A stretch of 35,098 nucleotides of DNA from Clostridiaceae bacterium. Lineage in GTDB: Bacteria; Bacillota; Clostridia; DSM-8532. Positions 8,064 to 16,013 of the stretch are shown here, in pieces. Within the stretch, counting starts at the first letter, position 1. Each line of letters starts with the position of its first letter. The translations under genes were made by a program, and so were the position numbers. The stretch spans positions 1 to 35,098 of the forward strand of contig JAAYTU010000064.1 of NCBI GenBank assembly GCA_012523705.1. The letters are read 5' to 3'. A model generated the notes under the pieces. It saw nothing but the letters and a program-made list of their open reading frames with translations. It searched no databases and was not told the DNA's origin.

Positions 8064-8092
8064 TTGATATAGAACCTGATTATTGATATAAT
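8064..8092 (+). promoter_or_regulatory. Sigma-A promoter of the riboswitch-hydrolase unit
   Basis: TTGATA (8064-8069) and TATAAT (8087-8092) are separated by exactly 17 bases. Transcription should start around 8099, immediately before the 5' side of the riboswitch P1 stem at 8102. Confidence 0.8.
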
Positions 8093-8101
8093 TGACGCTA
8101 A

Positions 8102-8252
8102 CGGCTGGGACAAATATACATATACTAATAGTATAGACGAGAAGGCCTAATTATTCATAAGAATAAACGGGGGAACCAATTTACCGGGGCTTGTCCATTT
8201 TAAATGGTAGGGTTACCTCTTACCCGAGCCCGTCAGCTAACTCCGTAAGCCG
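8102..8252 (+). ncRNA. ydaO/yuaA-type cyclic di-AMP riboswitch
   Basis: The leader carries the conserved blocks of the ydaO family: GGGGGAACCA near 8170, GGGTTACCTCTTACCCGAGC near 8210-8229, then CCGTCAGCTAACTCCGTAAG ending at 8249. CGGCT (8102-8106) pairs with AGCCG (8248-8252) to close P1. The element binds c-di-AMP and is known as a genetic OFF switch for cell-wall hydrolases and osmolyte/K+ transporters. The AGGAGG of the hydrolase (8257-8262) lies five bases past P1. I see no separate terminator before the start codon, so control by access to the ribosome site is plausible. An open frame that runs back to an ATG at 8191 is only an accident of the aptamer sequence. Confidence 0.93.
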
Positions 8253-8268
8253 AAATAGGAGGAACATC

Positions 8269-9300
8269 ATGACAAGACCTAAACCAAAAAAGGTCAATAT
8301 ATCATTTGTGTTGTTGATATTACTTTTTACGCTTTCGCAAACAGCCTTTATACTCACTGCATCATTATCCTATGATAATGCGCAAGAGGCTGTGCAGGGT
8401 CAGAATATACAAAGTGAAGAATCTAACATATTATCAGTAGCATCCATATCATCTAATGTGGTGACACATATTACAGATAATGTTATGACATATTACGCCG
8501 AACCTGAAATGTATCTGAGTATGCCGAAGCTGGAAGCAGTAAATGCAGAGCTGACAGTTTACAATGATGTCGATACTGCTATTGCTGTTGTCGAGCCAGA
8601 GGAGCCTGCTCCTGCACCAATTAAATCAGTTGTTAAGCATGTTAATGCAAATAAGCTAAATGTCAGATCTGAGCCAACCTCATCAAGTGATCTGGTTACC
8701 TCTATAACAAGAGGGGACAAGGTCACATACTACGAAACAGTCGGTGAATGGGCAAGAATAATTACCTGGACTGATAAAAAGGGTTATGTATTGGCCAAAC
8801 ATCTGGTTGACAGTGCTAATAAGGTAGAACGAGTTGTTGTCCAGCAGCCTGCCACTCAGGAGCCAAAGGAAGATCCGGTTGTTGCGTCAAGATCTGAGCC
8901 TGAAGCAACTCCGATAAGTGCGGAGGGCCAAAACCTGGCCGATGAAATAGTTGCATATGCAAAAACCTTATTGGGGGTCCCATATAGATATGGTGGATAT
9001 TCCACTAAAGGGCTGGATTGCTCAGGCTTTACCAAGTATGTATTTGCTAAATTCGGGATTGACTTGCCTAGATCATCCTATTCATATGATGATGAAGGAA
9101 CAAAGGTTTCCAGATCAGATTTGCAAAAGGGAGATATACTGCTCTGGGACTCTAATAAAAATGGAACGATAGGGCATGTAGGTATTTACATTGGAGATGG
9201 GATGTTTATTCACGCTTCATCCTCCAAAGGAAAGGTGGTAACCAGGTCGGTTTCATCATATGGCGAGAAGTACATGGGAGCAAGAAGAGTATTAAAGTAG
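8269..9300 (+). CDS. SH3b-NlpC/P60 cell-wall hydrolase
   Basis: A 343-residue exported peptidoglycan hydrolase. Residues 1-8 are basic, and 10-35 form a signal peptide or membrane anchor. A low-complexity linker follows. Residues 123-181 are a bacterial SH3 domain (LNVRSEPTSSSDLVTSITRG, then GWARI-like and GYV.AKHLV ends) for wall binding. A second Pro/Glu linker leads to the NlpC/P60 catalytic domain at 222-343. Its catalytic Cys is C251 in GLDCSGFTKYVF; the His is H303 in GHVGIYIG, with H315 (MFIHASSS) as third polar residue. It would cut D-gamma-Glu-diamino-acid links in stem peptides. The ATG at 8269 is fixed by AGGAGG at 8257-8262; the frame upstream lies inside the riboswitch. c-di-AMP control ties wall remodelling to osmotic state or dormancy exit. 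Confidence 0.95.
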   Translation: MTRPKPKKVNISFVLLILLFTLSQTAFILTASLSYDNAQEAVQGQNIQSEESNILSVASISSNVVTHITDNVMTYYAEPEMYLSMPKLEAVNAELTVYNDVDTAIAVVEPEEPAPAPIKSVVKHVNANKLNVRSEPTSSSDLVTSITRGDKVTYYETVGEWARIITWTDKKGYVLAKHLVDSANKVERVVVQQPATQEPKEDPVVASRSEPEATPISAEGQNLADEIVAYAKTLLGVPYRYGGYSTKGLDCSGFTKYVFAKFGIDLPRSSYSYDDEGTKVSRSDLQKGDILLWDSNKNGTIGHVGIYIGDGMFIHASSSKGKVVTRSVSSYGEKYMGARRVLK

Positions 9301-9307
9301 AGATTTC

Positions 9308-9377
9308 AAGGTGGAGGTTTAACTCCACCTTTATTATAATGGATCAGGATCTAACTATAGATTCCTGTCCTTTTTTG
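9308..9377 (+). terminator. Two tandem terminator hairpins after the hydrolase gene
   Basis: The first is a perfect 9-bp stem (9308-9316 with 9323-9331) followed by only three T. The second (9341-9352 with 9358-9370, one bulge) is followed by six T at 9371-9376 and is the stronger candidate. Together they separate the hydrolase unit from the glycine cleavage genes. Confidence 0.8.
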
Positions 9378-9469
9378 TTTAGGAATGAATATTTGAGTGA
9401 CAAATGGCAAGGAAACTTGTTATTATATTTAATGTAGGAATAAAAAAACAGACAGGGGTTTAGTAGAAT

Positions 9470-10579
9470 ATGGTTAAACGAACACCACTATATAGCTTAC
9501 AAAAAGAATTGGGAGCAAAATTTACATCATTTGGAGGATGGGAGCTCCCAGTTTTGTATACTGACATATTAAAGGAGCATAATGCAGTAAGAAGCAACGC
9601 AGGCCTTTTTGATGTATCCCACATGGGTGAGATTCTTATCTCTGGAGAGGACGCTGTTCCATTTGTGAACAAGATTATTACCAATGATGTATCGGCCATT
9701 CCACAGAATAAAATTCTTTATTCTCCCATGTGTTACGAAGATGGAACAGTTGTGGACGATATTCTGATTTATAAGTTTTCTGAGGGAAAGCTTCTTCTGA
9801 TAGTAAATGCAGGAAACATTGAAAAGGATGAGGCATGGATAAATAAGCATATAACTGGGAATGTAAAGGTTGAAAACATATCGGATAGATTTGTCCTATT
9901 TGCATTACAGGGTCCGAAATCTGAAGAAATACTTAAAGATATACTGGACGAAGAGATTGAGCTTCCGAGCTTTTATTGGTTTATAGAAACCAAGATCCTT
10001 GGCATGAAGGTTCTTCTATCCCGGACAGGCTATACGGGAGAGGACGGTTTTGAGATATATTTATATCTTCCGAATTCTTGCGCTGACTATGAAAAACTTT
10101 GGAATGGAATACTTGATGCAGGTAAGGACTCAGGTCTGGTGCCGGCAGGCTTGGGAGCCAGGGATACACTTCGTCTTGAGGCAGCACTGCCTCTTTACGG
10201 CCATGAGCTTTCTGATTCTATATTACCTATTGAGGCAAGGCTCAGATCCTTTGTAAAGCTTGACAAAAAGGAAGACTTTGTTGGTAAGACTGCATTAAAC
10301 AATCAGTTGGAGCAGGGCCTTAAGCGTAAGCTCTATGGATTTGAGATGACAGACAGGGCTATTCCCAGAAATGGCTATGATGTGACGAAAGACGGGAAAA
10401 GAATTGGTTATGTCACCAGCGGCGGATTATTACCCACACTTGGAAAGAATGGTGGATTACTGCTTTCGGAGGATTTAACCCTTGAGAATGATGATGTAGT
10501 TGAGATAATAGTCAGACAAAGGGCTTGCAAGGCAAAAATTGTGCCCCTACCCTTTTATAAAAAGAAATACAAAAAATAA
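9470..10579 (+). CDS. gcvT: Glycine cleavage system T protein (aminomethyltransferase)
   Basis: 369 residues, normal length for GcvT. The enzyme takes the aminomethyl group from lipoyl-GcvH, releases ammonia and forms 5,10-methylene-tetrahydrofolate. Family marks: FGGWELPVLY at 21-30, FDVSHMGE at 47-54, DGTVVDDILIY around 91-101 with the conserved Asp pair, RTGYTGEDGFE at 185-195, and GARDTLRLEAALPLYGHEL for the folate pocket, with the GcvT C-terminal barrel following. The ATG at 9470 has AGGGG 11 bases upstream, a little far. It is the first gene of the gcvT-H-PA-PB cluster. No glycine riboswitch was found in 9378-9469. Confidence 0.97.
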   Translation: MVKRTPLYSLQKELGAKFTSFGGWELPVLYTDILKEHNAVRSNAGLFDVSHMGEILISGEDAVPFVNKIITNDVSAIPQNKILYSPMCYEDGTVVDDILIYKFSEGKLLLIVNAGNIEKDEAWINKHITGNVKVENISDRFVLFALQGPKSEEILKDILDEEIELPSFYWFIETKILGMKVLLSRTGYTGEDGFEIYLYLPNSCADYEKLWNGILDAGKDSGLVPAGLGARDTLRLEAALPLYGHELSDSILPIEARLRSFVKLDKKEDFVGKTALNNQLEQGLKRKLYGFEMTDRAIPRNGYDVTKDGKRIGYVTSGGLLPTLGKNGGLLLSEDLTLENDDVVEIIVRQRACKAKIVPLPFYKKKYKK

Positions 10580-10658
10580 GTGAAACGAATTGATTTATTA
10601 TATATATAAAATTATATTAATATAAGCATCACTATTATAATATCGTGGAGGTTTTGTC

Positions 10659-11039
10659 ATGGAAGTTAAACAAGGACTTTATTATTCAAAGGAACATGAA
10701 TGGGTAAGAGTTGAAGGAGATCAAGCATATATAGGAATTACAGACTATGCACAGGATTCTTTAGGCAGCATAGTTTATGTAGAGCTTCCCCAGGAGGGAA
10801 AAGCAATTTCCAGGGATGATGTTTTAGGAGTGGTTGAGTCGGTAAAAGCGGCGTCCGATATCTTTTCCCCTATTTCCGGAAAAGTTGTTGAAGCTAATGA
10901 AGCGTTACTTGACAGTCCTGAATTATTGAATGGAAACCCCTATGATAACTATATTGTCGTTTTGAGCATAGATAACCAAGACGAGCTAAAGGAACTGCTT
11001 AGTCCTGAACAATACGACGAATACACCAAGGGAGAGTGA
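10659..11039 (+). CDS. gcvH: Glycine cleavage system H protein
   Basis: 126 residues, the usual size of the lipoyl carrier of the glycine cleavage complex. The lipoyl lysine is K63 in VVESVKAASDIFSPISG; EHEWVRVEG near the N-terminus and NPYDNYIVVLSI near the end are typical. It shuttles the aminomethyl group between the P and T proteins and is reoxidised by dihydrolipoyl dehydrogenase, whose gene is not in this window. A GGAGG site precedes the ATG. The next gene's start codon lies two bases after the gcvH stop, and the SD for it is in the gcvH 3' end, so the pair is translationally linked. Confidence 0.97.
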   Translation: MEVKQGLYYSKEHEWVRVEGDQAYIGITDYAQDSLGSIVYVELPQEGKAISRDDVLGVVESVKAASDIFSPISGKVVEANEALLDSPELLNGNPYDNYIVVLSIDNQDELKELLSPEQYDEYTKGE

Positions 11040-11041
11040 AA

Positions 11042-12454
11042 ATGTTGAGATCGCCCTATATCCCCATGACAGGGGAAGAGCAGCAAAAGATACTGGATGT
11101 TGTTGGGGTTAAGTCTACAGAGGAACTTTTTTCAGCTATCCCCGAGGAACTCAGGCTAAAGGAAGACCTAAAGCTTGATGAGCCAATTTCCGAGTATGAG
11201 CTTAAAAAACAAATGCAAGGTCTGGTTGAACAGAACTTTGATCAAAGCTGGAGTACCTGCTTTTTAGGAGCAGGTGTTTATGATCATATAATACCCTCTA
11301 CAGTGAAGCATATCACATCAAGGCAGGAGTTTTACACCTCCTATACGCCATATCAGCCCGAGATTAGCCAGGGAGTTCTTCAGGCTACCTTTGAGTATCA
11401 AAGTATGATTTGTGAGCTAACGGGTATGGACGCTGCCAATGCATCTTTATATGATGGTGCAGTGGCTCTGTATGAGGCAGTCATATTAGCCAGCAGATAT
11501 ACAAATCGGAATGAGGTTTTGGTTGCAAGAAGTGTGAACCCTGAATATCGAAAGGTTCTTTCCTCCGGTTTGAAATATTCCGGAATTGAAATTAAAGAAT
11601 TCGGTTTTTATCATAAGGATAAGACAGATAATGATTCTGATTCAAGCAGGACCGGTATGATAAATCAAGAATCATTAGAGGAATTAATCAGCGAAAATAC
11701 CGCTGCTATTGTGGTACAGTCTCCCAACTTTTTTGGTATAGTTGAGGACATAAAGACAGTGGCTGAAAAAGCCAGGAATGCAGGTGCTTTGTCTATTGCG
11801 GTATGTGACCCGATTTCCCTTGCAATTTTAGAATCTCCGGGCTCTCTCGGGGCAGATATTGCTGTTGGAGAGGGACAACCCCTTGGCCTCCCCATGAGTT
11901 TTGGAGGACCTCTATTAGGCTATTTTGCAGTTAAAAAGCCTCTTATTCGCCGTATGCCGGGCAGAATTGTAGGAGAGACCGTTGATTCCGAGGGAAGAAG
12001 GGGATTCGTATTAACCTTACAGGCCCGGGAGCAGCACATCAGGCGAGAGAAGGCCACATCAAATGTTTGCACCAATCAGGCTCTTTGTGCCCTTGCTGCC
12101 TCTGTATATCTTTCGACTATGGGTAAAGAGGGCTTGAAAGAGGTGGCCACCCAATGTATAAACAAATCCTATTATGCGTATAAATCTCTTGTTGAGACGG
12201 GACAAGTCTCAAAGGTGTTTGATTCTCCTTTCTTCAGAGAGTTCGTTGTCAGGCCAGAAGTATCACCCCAGAAGCTTAATGAAGAGCTATTGCATGACAG
12301 TATCATTGGCGGCTATGATTTATCGGGGGAATATCCCGAGCTTGAGGGGTGCTGGCTTGTAGCAGTAACAGAGAAAAGAAGCATGGATGAAATAGATTTC
12401 TTCACCGGAAAAGTCCGGAATATTTGTCAGGGAGGGATATCGGTTGAAGAATAG
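11042..12454 (+). CDS. gcvPA: Glycine dehydrogenase (decarboxylating) subunit 1
   Basis: 470 residues, the alpha half of the two-subunit P-protein, which with GcvPB makes the PLP-dependent glycine decarboxylase. Clear marks are [54 protein letters not shown] and [15 protein letters not shown]. This subunit lacks the PLP lysine, which is in GcvPB. The in-frame GTG at 11036 abuts the GGGAG site; the ATG at 11042, 7 bases after it, is the better start. The 3' end overlaps the start of gcvPB by 11 bases. Split P-proteins are usual in Gram-positive anaerobes. Confidence 0.97.
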   Translation: MLRSPYIPMTGEEQQKILDVVGVKSTEELFSAIPEELRLKEDLKLDEPISEYELKKQMQGLVEQNFDQSWSTCFLGAGVYDHIIPSTVKHITSRQEFYTSYTPYQPEISQGVLQATFEYQSMICELTGMDAANASLYDGAVALYEAVILASRYTNRNEVLVARSVNPEYRKVLSSGLKYSGIEIKEFGFYHKDKTDNDSDSSRTGMINQESLEELISENTAAIVVQSPNFFGIVEDIKTVAEKARNAGALSIAVCDPISLAILESPGSLGADIAVGEGQPLGLPMSFGGPLLGYFAVKKPLIRRMPGRIVGETVDSEGRRGFVLTLQAREQHIRREKATSNVCTNQALCALAASVYLSTMGKEGLKEVATQCINKSYYAYKSLVETGQVSKVFDSPFFREFVVRPEVSPQKLNEELLHDSIIGGYDLSGEYPELEGCWLVAVTEKRSMDEIDFFTGKVRNICQGGISVEE

Positions 12455-13901
12455 AGATGAAAGACTTATATTTGAAAAGTCAGTATCAGGTCGGATTGGA
12501 TATAGCCTTCCTAAAAATGATGTACCCGGAATTGAAATAGATTCTGTTTTTCCTAAAGAAATGTTAAGAAAGGCTGCACCTGAGCTTCCTGAGGTATCAG
12601 AGGTTGACGTAATTCGTCACTATACTAAATTATCACAGCAAAACTATGGTGTAGATTCAGGATTCTATCCTCTGGGCTCTTGCACAATGAAGTATAACCC
12701 AAAGATAAACGAGGATATTGCTTCGATGGATGGCTTTGCCCAAATGCATCCTTTGCAGAATCCAATCTGCTCTCAGGGAAGCCTGGAAATACTATACAAA
12801 ATGGATCAGTATCTTTCAGAGATACTTGGTATGGAAAAGGTGACATTACAGCCTGCGGCAGGTGCTCAGGGCGAAATGACCGGTCTTATGATAATAAAGG
12901 CCTATCATATGTCACGAAATGATGAAAAACGTGTCAAAATAATAGTTCCTGATTCGTCTCACGGAACTAACCCTGCATCGGCTGCCCTGGCCGGGTTTGA
13001 GGTGGTCCATGTTCCCTCAAGTGAGAGCGGATGTGTAGATATTAACGCTCTTAAGGAGGTTCTGGACCATACAGTAGCTGGACTTATGCTTACAAATCCT
13101 AATACCCTTGGGCTTTTTGAAGAGGACATCCTCAAAATTTCACAGATGGTTCATGATTGTGGTGGGTTACTCTATTATGATGGTGCCAACATGAATGCCA
13201 TTATGGGAATTGCCCGACCGGGGGATATGGGATTTGATATTGCCCACTTGAATCTGCATAAAACCTTTTCAACTCCCCATGGAGGCGGGGGTCCCGGATC
13301 AGGTCCGGTTGGAGTTGTAAAGAAGCTGATTCCATTTATTCCTGCACCGGTAGTTGAAAAGGAAGACGACTACTATGTTTTAGATTATGACAGACCTCTT
13401 TCCATAGGTAAGGTGAAGTCCTTCTACGGTAATTTTTCTGTGGTATTAAAAGCCTATTGTTATATAAGAATTATGGGAGCAAAAGGCCTTAAGGAGGCCT
13501 CTACGGCGGCAGTGCTTAATGCCAATTATATCAGGAAGATGCTTGAGGACTATTATGATATTCCTCAGAACAGAATTTGCATGCACGAGTTTGTTCTCTC
13601 TGCCAAAAAACAGGCTGAAAAGGGTGTAACAGCCCTAGATATAGCTAAAAATCTTTTGGACAGGGGATATCATCCACCTACAATTTATTTCCCGCTGATT
13701 GTTAATGAGGCCATGATGATAGAGCCTACCGAGACAGAAAACCTCGAGACCTTAGATGCCTTTATCGATGCTATGATTGACATAGCTATAAGGGCCGGGG
13801 AAGATCCCCAGGGCTTGAAGAATGCACCTAAAACCACATATGTCTCGCGTTTGGACGAAGTAAAGGCTGCCCGGTCACCAAAGCTGGCCTGGGGAAGGTA
13901 A
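12444..13901 (+). CDS. gcvPB: Glycine dehydrogenase (decarboxylating) subunit 2
   Basis: 485 residues, the beta half of the glycine decarboxylase. The PLP-binding lysine is K273 in [17 protein letters not shown]; the [11 protein letters not shown] stretch at 170-180 and DGANMNAI at 246-253 line the active site. It decarboxylates glycine and loads the aminomethyl group onto GcvH. Initiation is at a TTG (12444) with GGAGGG seven bases upstream, inside the 3' end of gcvPA, so coupled translation with a 1:1 subunit ratio is likely. It is the last gene of the cluster. Confidence 0.97.
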   Translation: MKNRDERLIFEKSVSGRIGYSLPKNDVPGIEIDSVFPKEMLRKAAPELPEVSEVDVIRHYTKLSQQNYGVDSGFYPLGSCTMKYNPKINEDIASMDGFAQMHPLQNPICSQGSLEILYKMDQYLSEILGMEKVTLQPAAGAQGEMTGLMIIKAYHMSRNDEKRVKIIVPDSSHGTNPASAALAGFEVVHVPSSESGCVDINALKEVLDHTVAGLMLTNPNTLGLFEEDILKISQMVHDCGGLLYYDGANMNAIMGIARPGDMGFDIAHLNLHKTFSTPHGGGGPGSGPVGVVKKLIPFIPAPVVEKEDDYYVLDYDRPLSIGKVKSFYGNFSVVLKAYCYIRIMGAKGLKEASTAAVLNANYIRKMLEDYYDIPQNRICMHEFVLSAKKQAEKGVTALDIAKNLLDRGYHPPTIYFPLIVNEAMMIEPTETENLETLDAFIDAMIDIAIRAGEDPQGLKNAPKTTYVSRLDEVKAARSPKLAWGR

Positions 13902-13925
13902 TAGACTAGTCACACAAGGGGGAAA

Positions 13926-14036
13926 CACAAGGGGACGGTTCTTGCGTGCGTGGCCACAAGGAAACGCACGACCGCACGTAAGAACTGTCCCCTTGTGCTC
14001 ATATGGATATAAACACAGAAGAACCGTCCCCTTTTA
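13926..14036. repeat. REP-like long hairpin plus an extra partial arm
   Basis: The left arm at 13926-13950 and the right arm at 13973-13997 are 25 bases each and complementary in 23 places, the two others being G-T type changes. A 22-base loop separates them and itself carries short inverted bits (GTGCGT, ACGCAC). A further partial copy of the right arm, GAACCGTCCCCTT, lies at 14020-14033, and CACAAGGGGG just before the left arm starts another. The GGGGACGGTTCTT core is a dispersed repeat I know from other Clostridia and relatives, often compared with REP/BIME elements mobilised by Y1 (RAYT) transposases. No transposase is in this window. It may also serve as a terminator for gcvPB although there is no T run. 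Confidence 0.75.
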
Positions 14037-14108
14037 TTAATTAATAATGAACCAAAGTCTGGCAACCTCGTCTATAGGGTGTAGGGACTTATTGTGACGG
14101 TTTTGTAA

Positions 14109-14138
14109 TTGAATAATGATGGTAATTTATGTTATAAC
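14109..14138 (+). promoter_or_regulatory. Possible sigma-A promoter of lplA
   Basis: TTGAAT (14109-14114) and TATAAC (14133-14138) are 18 bases apart and about 70 bases before the lplA start codon. The region 14040-14207 holds no other gene. A small hairpin-capable stretch (AGAGGA, TCCTTCT near 14141-14160) lies in the resulting leader. Confidence 0.4.
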
Positions 14139-14207
14139 GAGAGAGGAGGCAGTCCTTCTCTTGAGTTTTCAACAACAACTACTACTAATGACAAGCAGGA
14201 GCAACAA

Positions 14208-15242
14208 ATGACTAAAAAAGTTCAAATAATTACTACTGACATTAACAATCCTTGGATAAATTTAGCACTTGAGGAGCACTATCTGGTTAATCAATCTAAA
14301 GACGGAGCGACACTATTTCTTTGGCAGAATAAAGAAACCGTAGTTATTGGAAGAAATCAGAACCCCTGGACAGAATGCAATCTTACCCTTATGGCTGAAG
14401 ATGATATACGTCTTGCGCGAAGGATAACAGGAGGTGGGGCCGTTTTTCATGACATGGGGAATCTTAATTTTTCCTTTATCATGAGCAGGAGCATATACAA
14501 TGTTGATAGACAGTGTGATGTAATTATTAAAGCCCTTGAAAGCCTGGGGATAAAGGCTGAAAAAAGCGGACGGAACGATATTACAGTTGAAGGCAAAAAG
14601 TTTTCGGGGAATGCTTTTTGTTTTAGAGAAAATAATGCTCTTCATCACGGCACAATTCTTATAGGTGCGGATAAAGAGAAGATGTCCCATTACCTTAATG
14701 TATCACAGGACAAAATAAAATCTAAGGGCATTACCTCTGTAAAAAGCAGAGTAACGAATTTAGCTGATATAATTCCCGATTTAACGGTTGAAGATGTTAA
14801 AGAAGCTATTATAGAGGCATTTATTAAAGAATATAGCATAGATTCACAAGTCCCTCGCATTGAAGTCAAAACCGGGCATAATTGGCCTGAGGACGAAAAG
14901 TTCCGAAGCAATGTGGCTCGAAACAGCTCATGGGCCTGGTGCTACGGCGAATCCCCGGATTTTGATATTTGCTTAAAGAACAGATTTTCATGGGGTGGAA
15001 TTGAGCTATACTTTAAGCTAGATGAAGGAATCATAACAAGTGCTGAGGTCTTCTCAGACTCTCTGTACGAGGAAATAATAAGTCAGCTTCCCAAGATCTT
15101 TATTGGCACAAGGCTTATAGGAAGCGAGTTATCCGGGAAAATCAGAAATGGTGTTAAAGCAATTTTTGACCTGGCTAAGGATGAAGACAAGATAGAGATA
15201 GTTATGAAGGATATAGCAGAGTGGCTGGACAAAGAAGTATAA
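14208..15242 (+). CDS. lplA: Lipoate-protein ligase A family protein
   Basis: 344 residues. It would attach free lipoate, through lipoyl-AMP, to the lysine of carrier domains such as K63 of the GcvH encoded upstream. Seen in sequence: NLALEEHYL near 18-26, the nucleotide/lipoate loop RRITGGGAVFHDMGNLN at 71-87, the conserved lysine in VEGKKFSGNAF (about 130-131), and a C-terminal accessory domain from about 255 on. The frame extends back to 14109, but the ATG at 14208 has CAGGAG six bases upstream and gives the usual N-terminus. It is separated from gcvPB by the REP-like hairpin and probably has its own promoter. An octanoyl or lipoyl transferase of the same fold is an alternative, but the C-terminal domain favours a ligase. 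Confidence 0.92.
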   Translation: MTKKVQIITTDINNPWINLALEEHYLVNQSKDGATLFLWQNKETVVIGRNQNPWTECNLTLMAEDDIRLARRITGGGAVFHDMGNLNFSFIMSRSIYNVDRQCDVIIKALESLGIKAEKSGRNDITVEGKKFSGNAFCFRENNALHHGTILIGADKEKMSHYLNVSQDKIKSKGITSVKSRVTNLADIIPDLTVEDVKEAIIEAFIKEYSIDSQVPRIEVKTGHNWPEDEKFRSNVARNSSWAWCYGESPDFDICLKNRFSWGGIELYFKLDEGIITSAEVFSDSLYEEIISQLPKIFIGTRLIGSELSGKIRNGVKAIFDLAKDEDKIEIVMKDIAEWLDKEV

Positions 15243-15293
15243 TAGTGTAATAGTTTAGCGCATATCTTATAGAGATTAGGCAGGGGGATACAT

Positions 15294-16013
15294 ATGTCTG
15301 TAATTATTACTCTAAATGATGTCTATAGGGCCTATAGGATGGGACCTGAAAGAATAATGGCTGTTGACGGTGTCAGCTTAGAAATAGAAGAGGGCGAGAT
15401 TTGTTGTCTGAAGGGGCCTTCCGGCTCAGGGAAATCTACGCTGCTTCATCTCATGGCTGGCCTGGATAGACCATCTAAAGGATCCATCTATATTGGCAAG
15501 ACAAGGATTGATAAATTAAGCGAAAATCAACTGGCCGTTTTCAGGCAACGATATGTAGGCTTCATTTTTCAGAGCTATTATCTGATACCCACTTTGACAG
15601 CTCTTGAAAATGTGGCGTTACCTCTTACCTTTTGTGGCATTTCAAAAAACAAGAGAATAATGAAAGCCAAAGAATTATTGGAAAGTGTAGGACTAAAGGA
15701 CAGAATGGGGCACAAACCTTCTCAAATGAGTGGTGGCCAGCAGCAGCGTGTCAGTATTGCGAGGTCCTTTGTTAATAGCCCTAAGGTCGTGTTTGCCGAC
15801 GAGCCCACAGGAAACTTAGATACTGCCACTACATATGAAATGATGGATTTGATGACTAATTTGGCCAAAGAATCCAATCAGACCTTGGTTATAGTAACCC
15901 ATGACAATGAAATTTCAGGCTATGCATCACGAATTATAAATATCCGAGATGGTAAAATTGAAAAAATTCAGAATGGAAGGAAAATGCATCATGAAAAGAT
16001 TAATGCCCGCTAA
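15294..16013 (+). CDS. ABC transporter ATP-binding protein (MacB/LolD type)
   Basis: 239 residues. Walker A is GPSGSGKST at 41-49, the Q-loop is Q93, the signature is SGGQQQR at 146-152, Walker B is VVFADEPTGNLD at 165-176, and the switch His is H203. It belongs to the LolD/MacB/FtsE-like family, whose members drive type VII (mechanotransmission) ABC systems rather than classical pore transporters. The AGGGGG site before the ATG is good. The next gene starts inside its 3' end (23-base overlap), and the third gene is a matching MacB/FtsX permease, so the three are one operon and presumably one complex. Confidence 0.95.
   Translation: MSVIITLNDVYRAYRMGPERIMAVDGVSLEIEEGEICCLKGPSGSGKSTLLHLMAGLDRPSKGSIYIGKTRIDKLSENQLAVFRQRYVGFIFQSYYLIPTLTALENVALPLTFCGISKNKRIMKAKELLESVGLKDRMGHKPSQMSGGQQQRVSIARSFVNSPKVVFADEPTGNLDTATTYEMMDLMTNLAKESNQTLVIVTHDNEISGYASRIINIRDGKIEKIQNGRKMHHEKINAR

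Noticed and set aside
8191-8268. An in-frame ATG at 8191 giving the hydrolase 26 more residues
   Set aside because: The bases are the conserved core of the c-di-AMP riboswitch, and the true ATG at 8269 has a perfect AGGAGG.
9378-9469. Possible glycine riboswitch before gcvT
   Set aside because: I looked for the conserved glycine-aptamer blocks upstream of the glycine cleavage cluster and did not see them.
11665-11895. Minus-strand open frame within gcvPA
   Set aside because: The plus strand encodes conserved P-protein; the antisense frame is a by-product of codon use.
13926-14036. CRISPR-like or insertion-sequence end
   Set aside because: There are only two inverted arms and a partial one, no evenly spaced direct repeats, no cas genes and no transposase.
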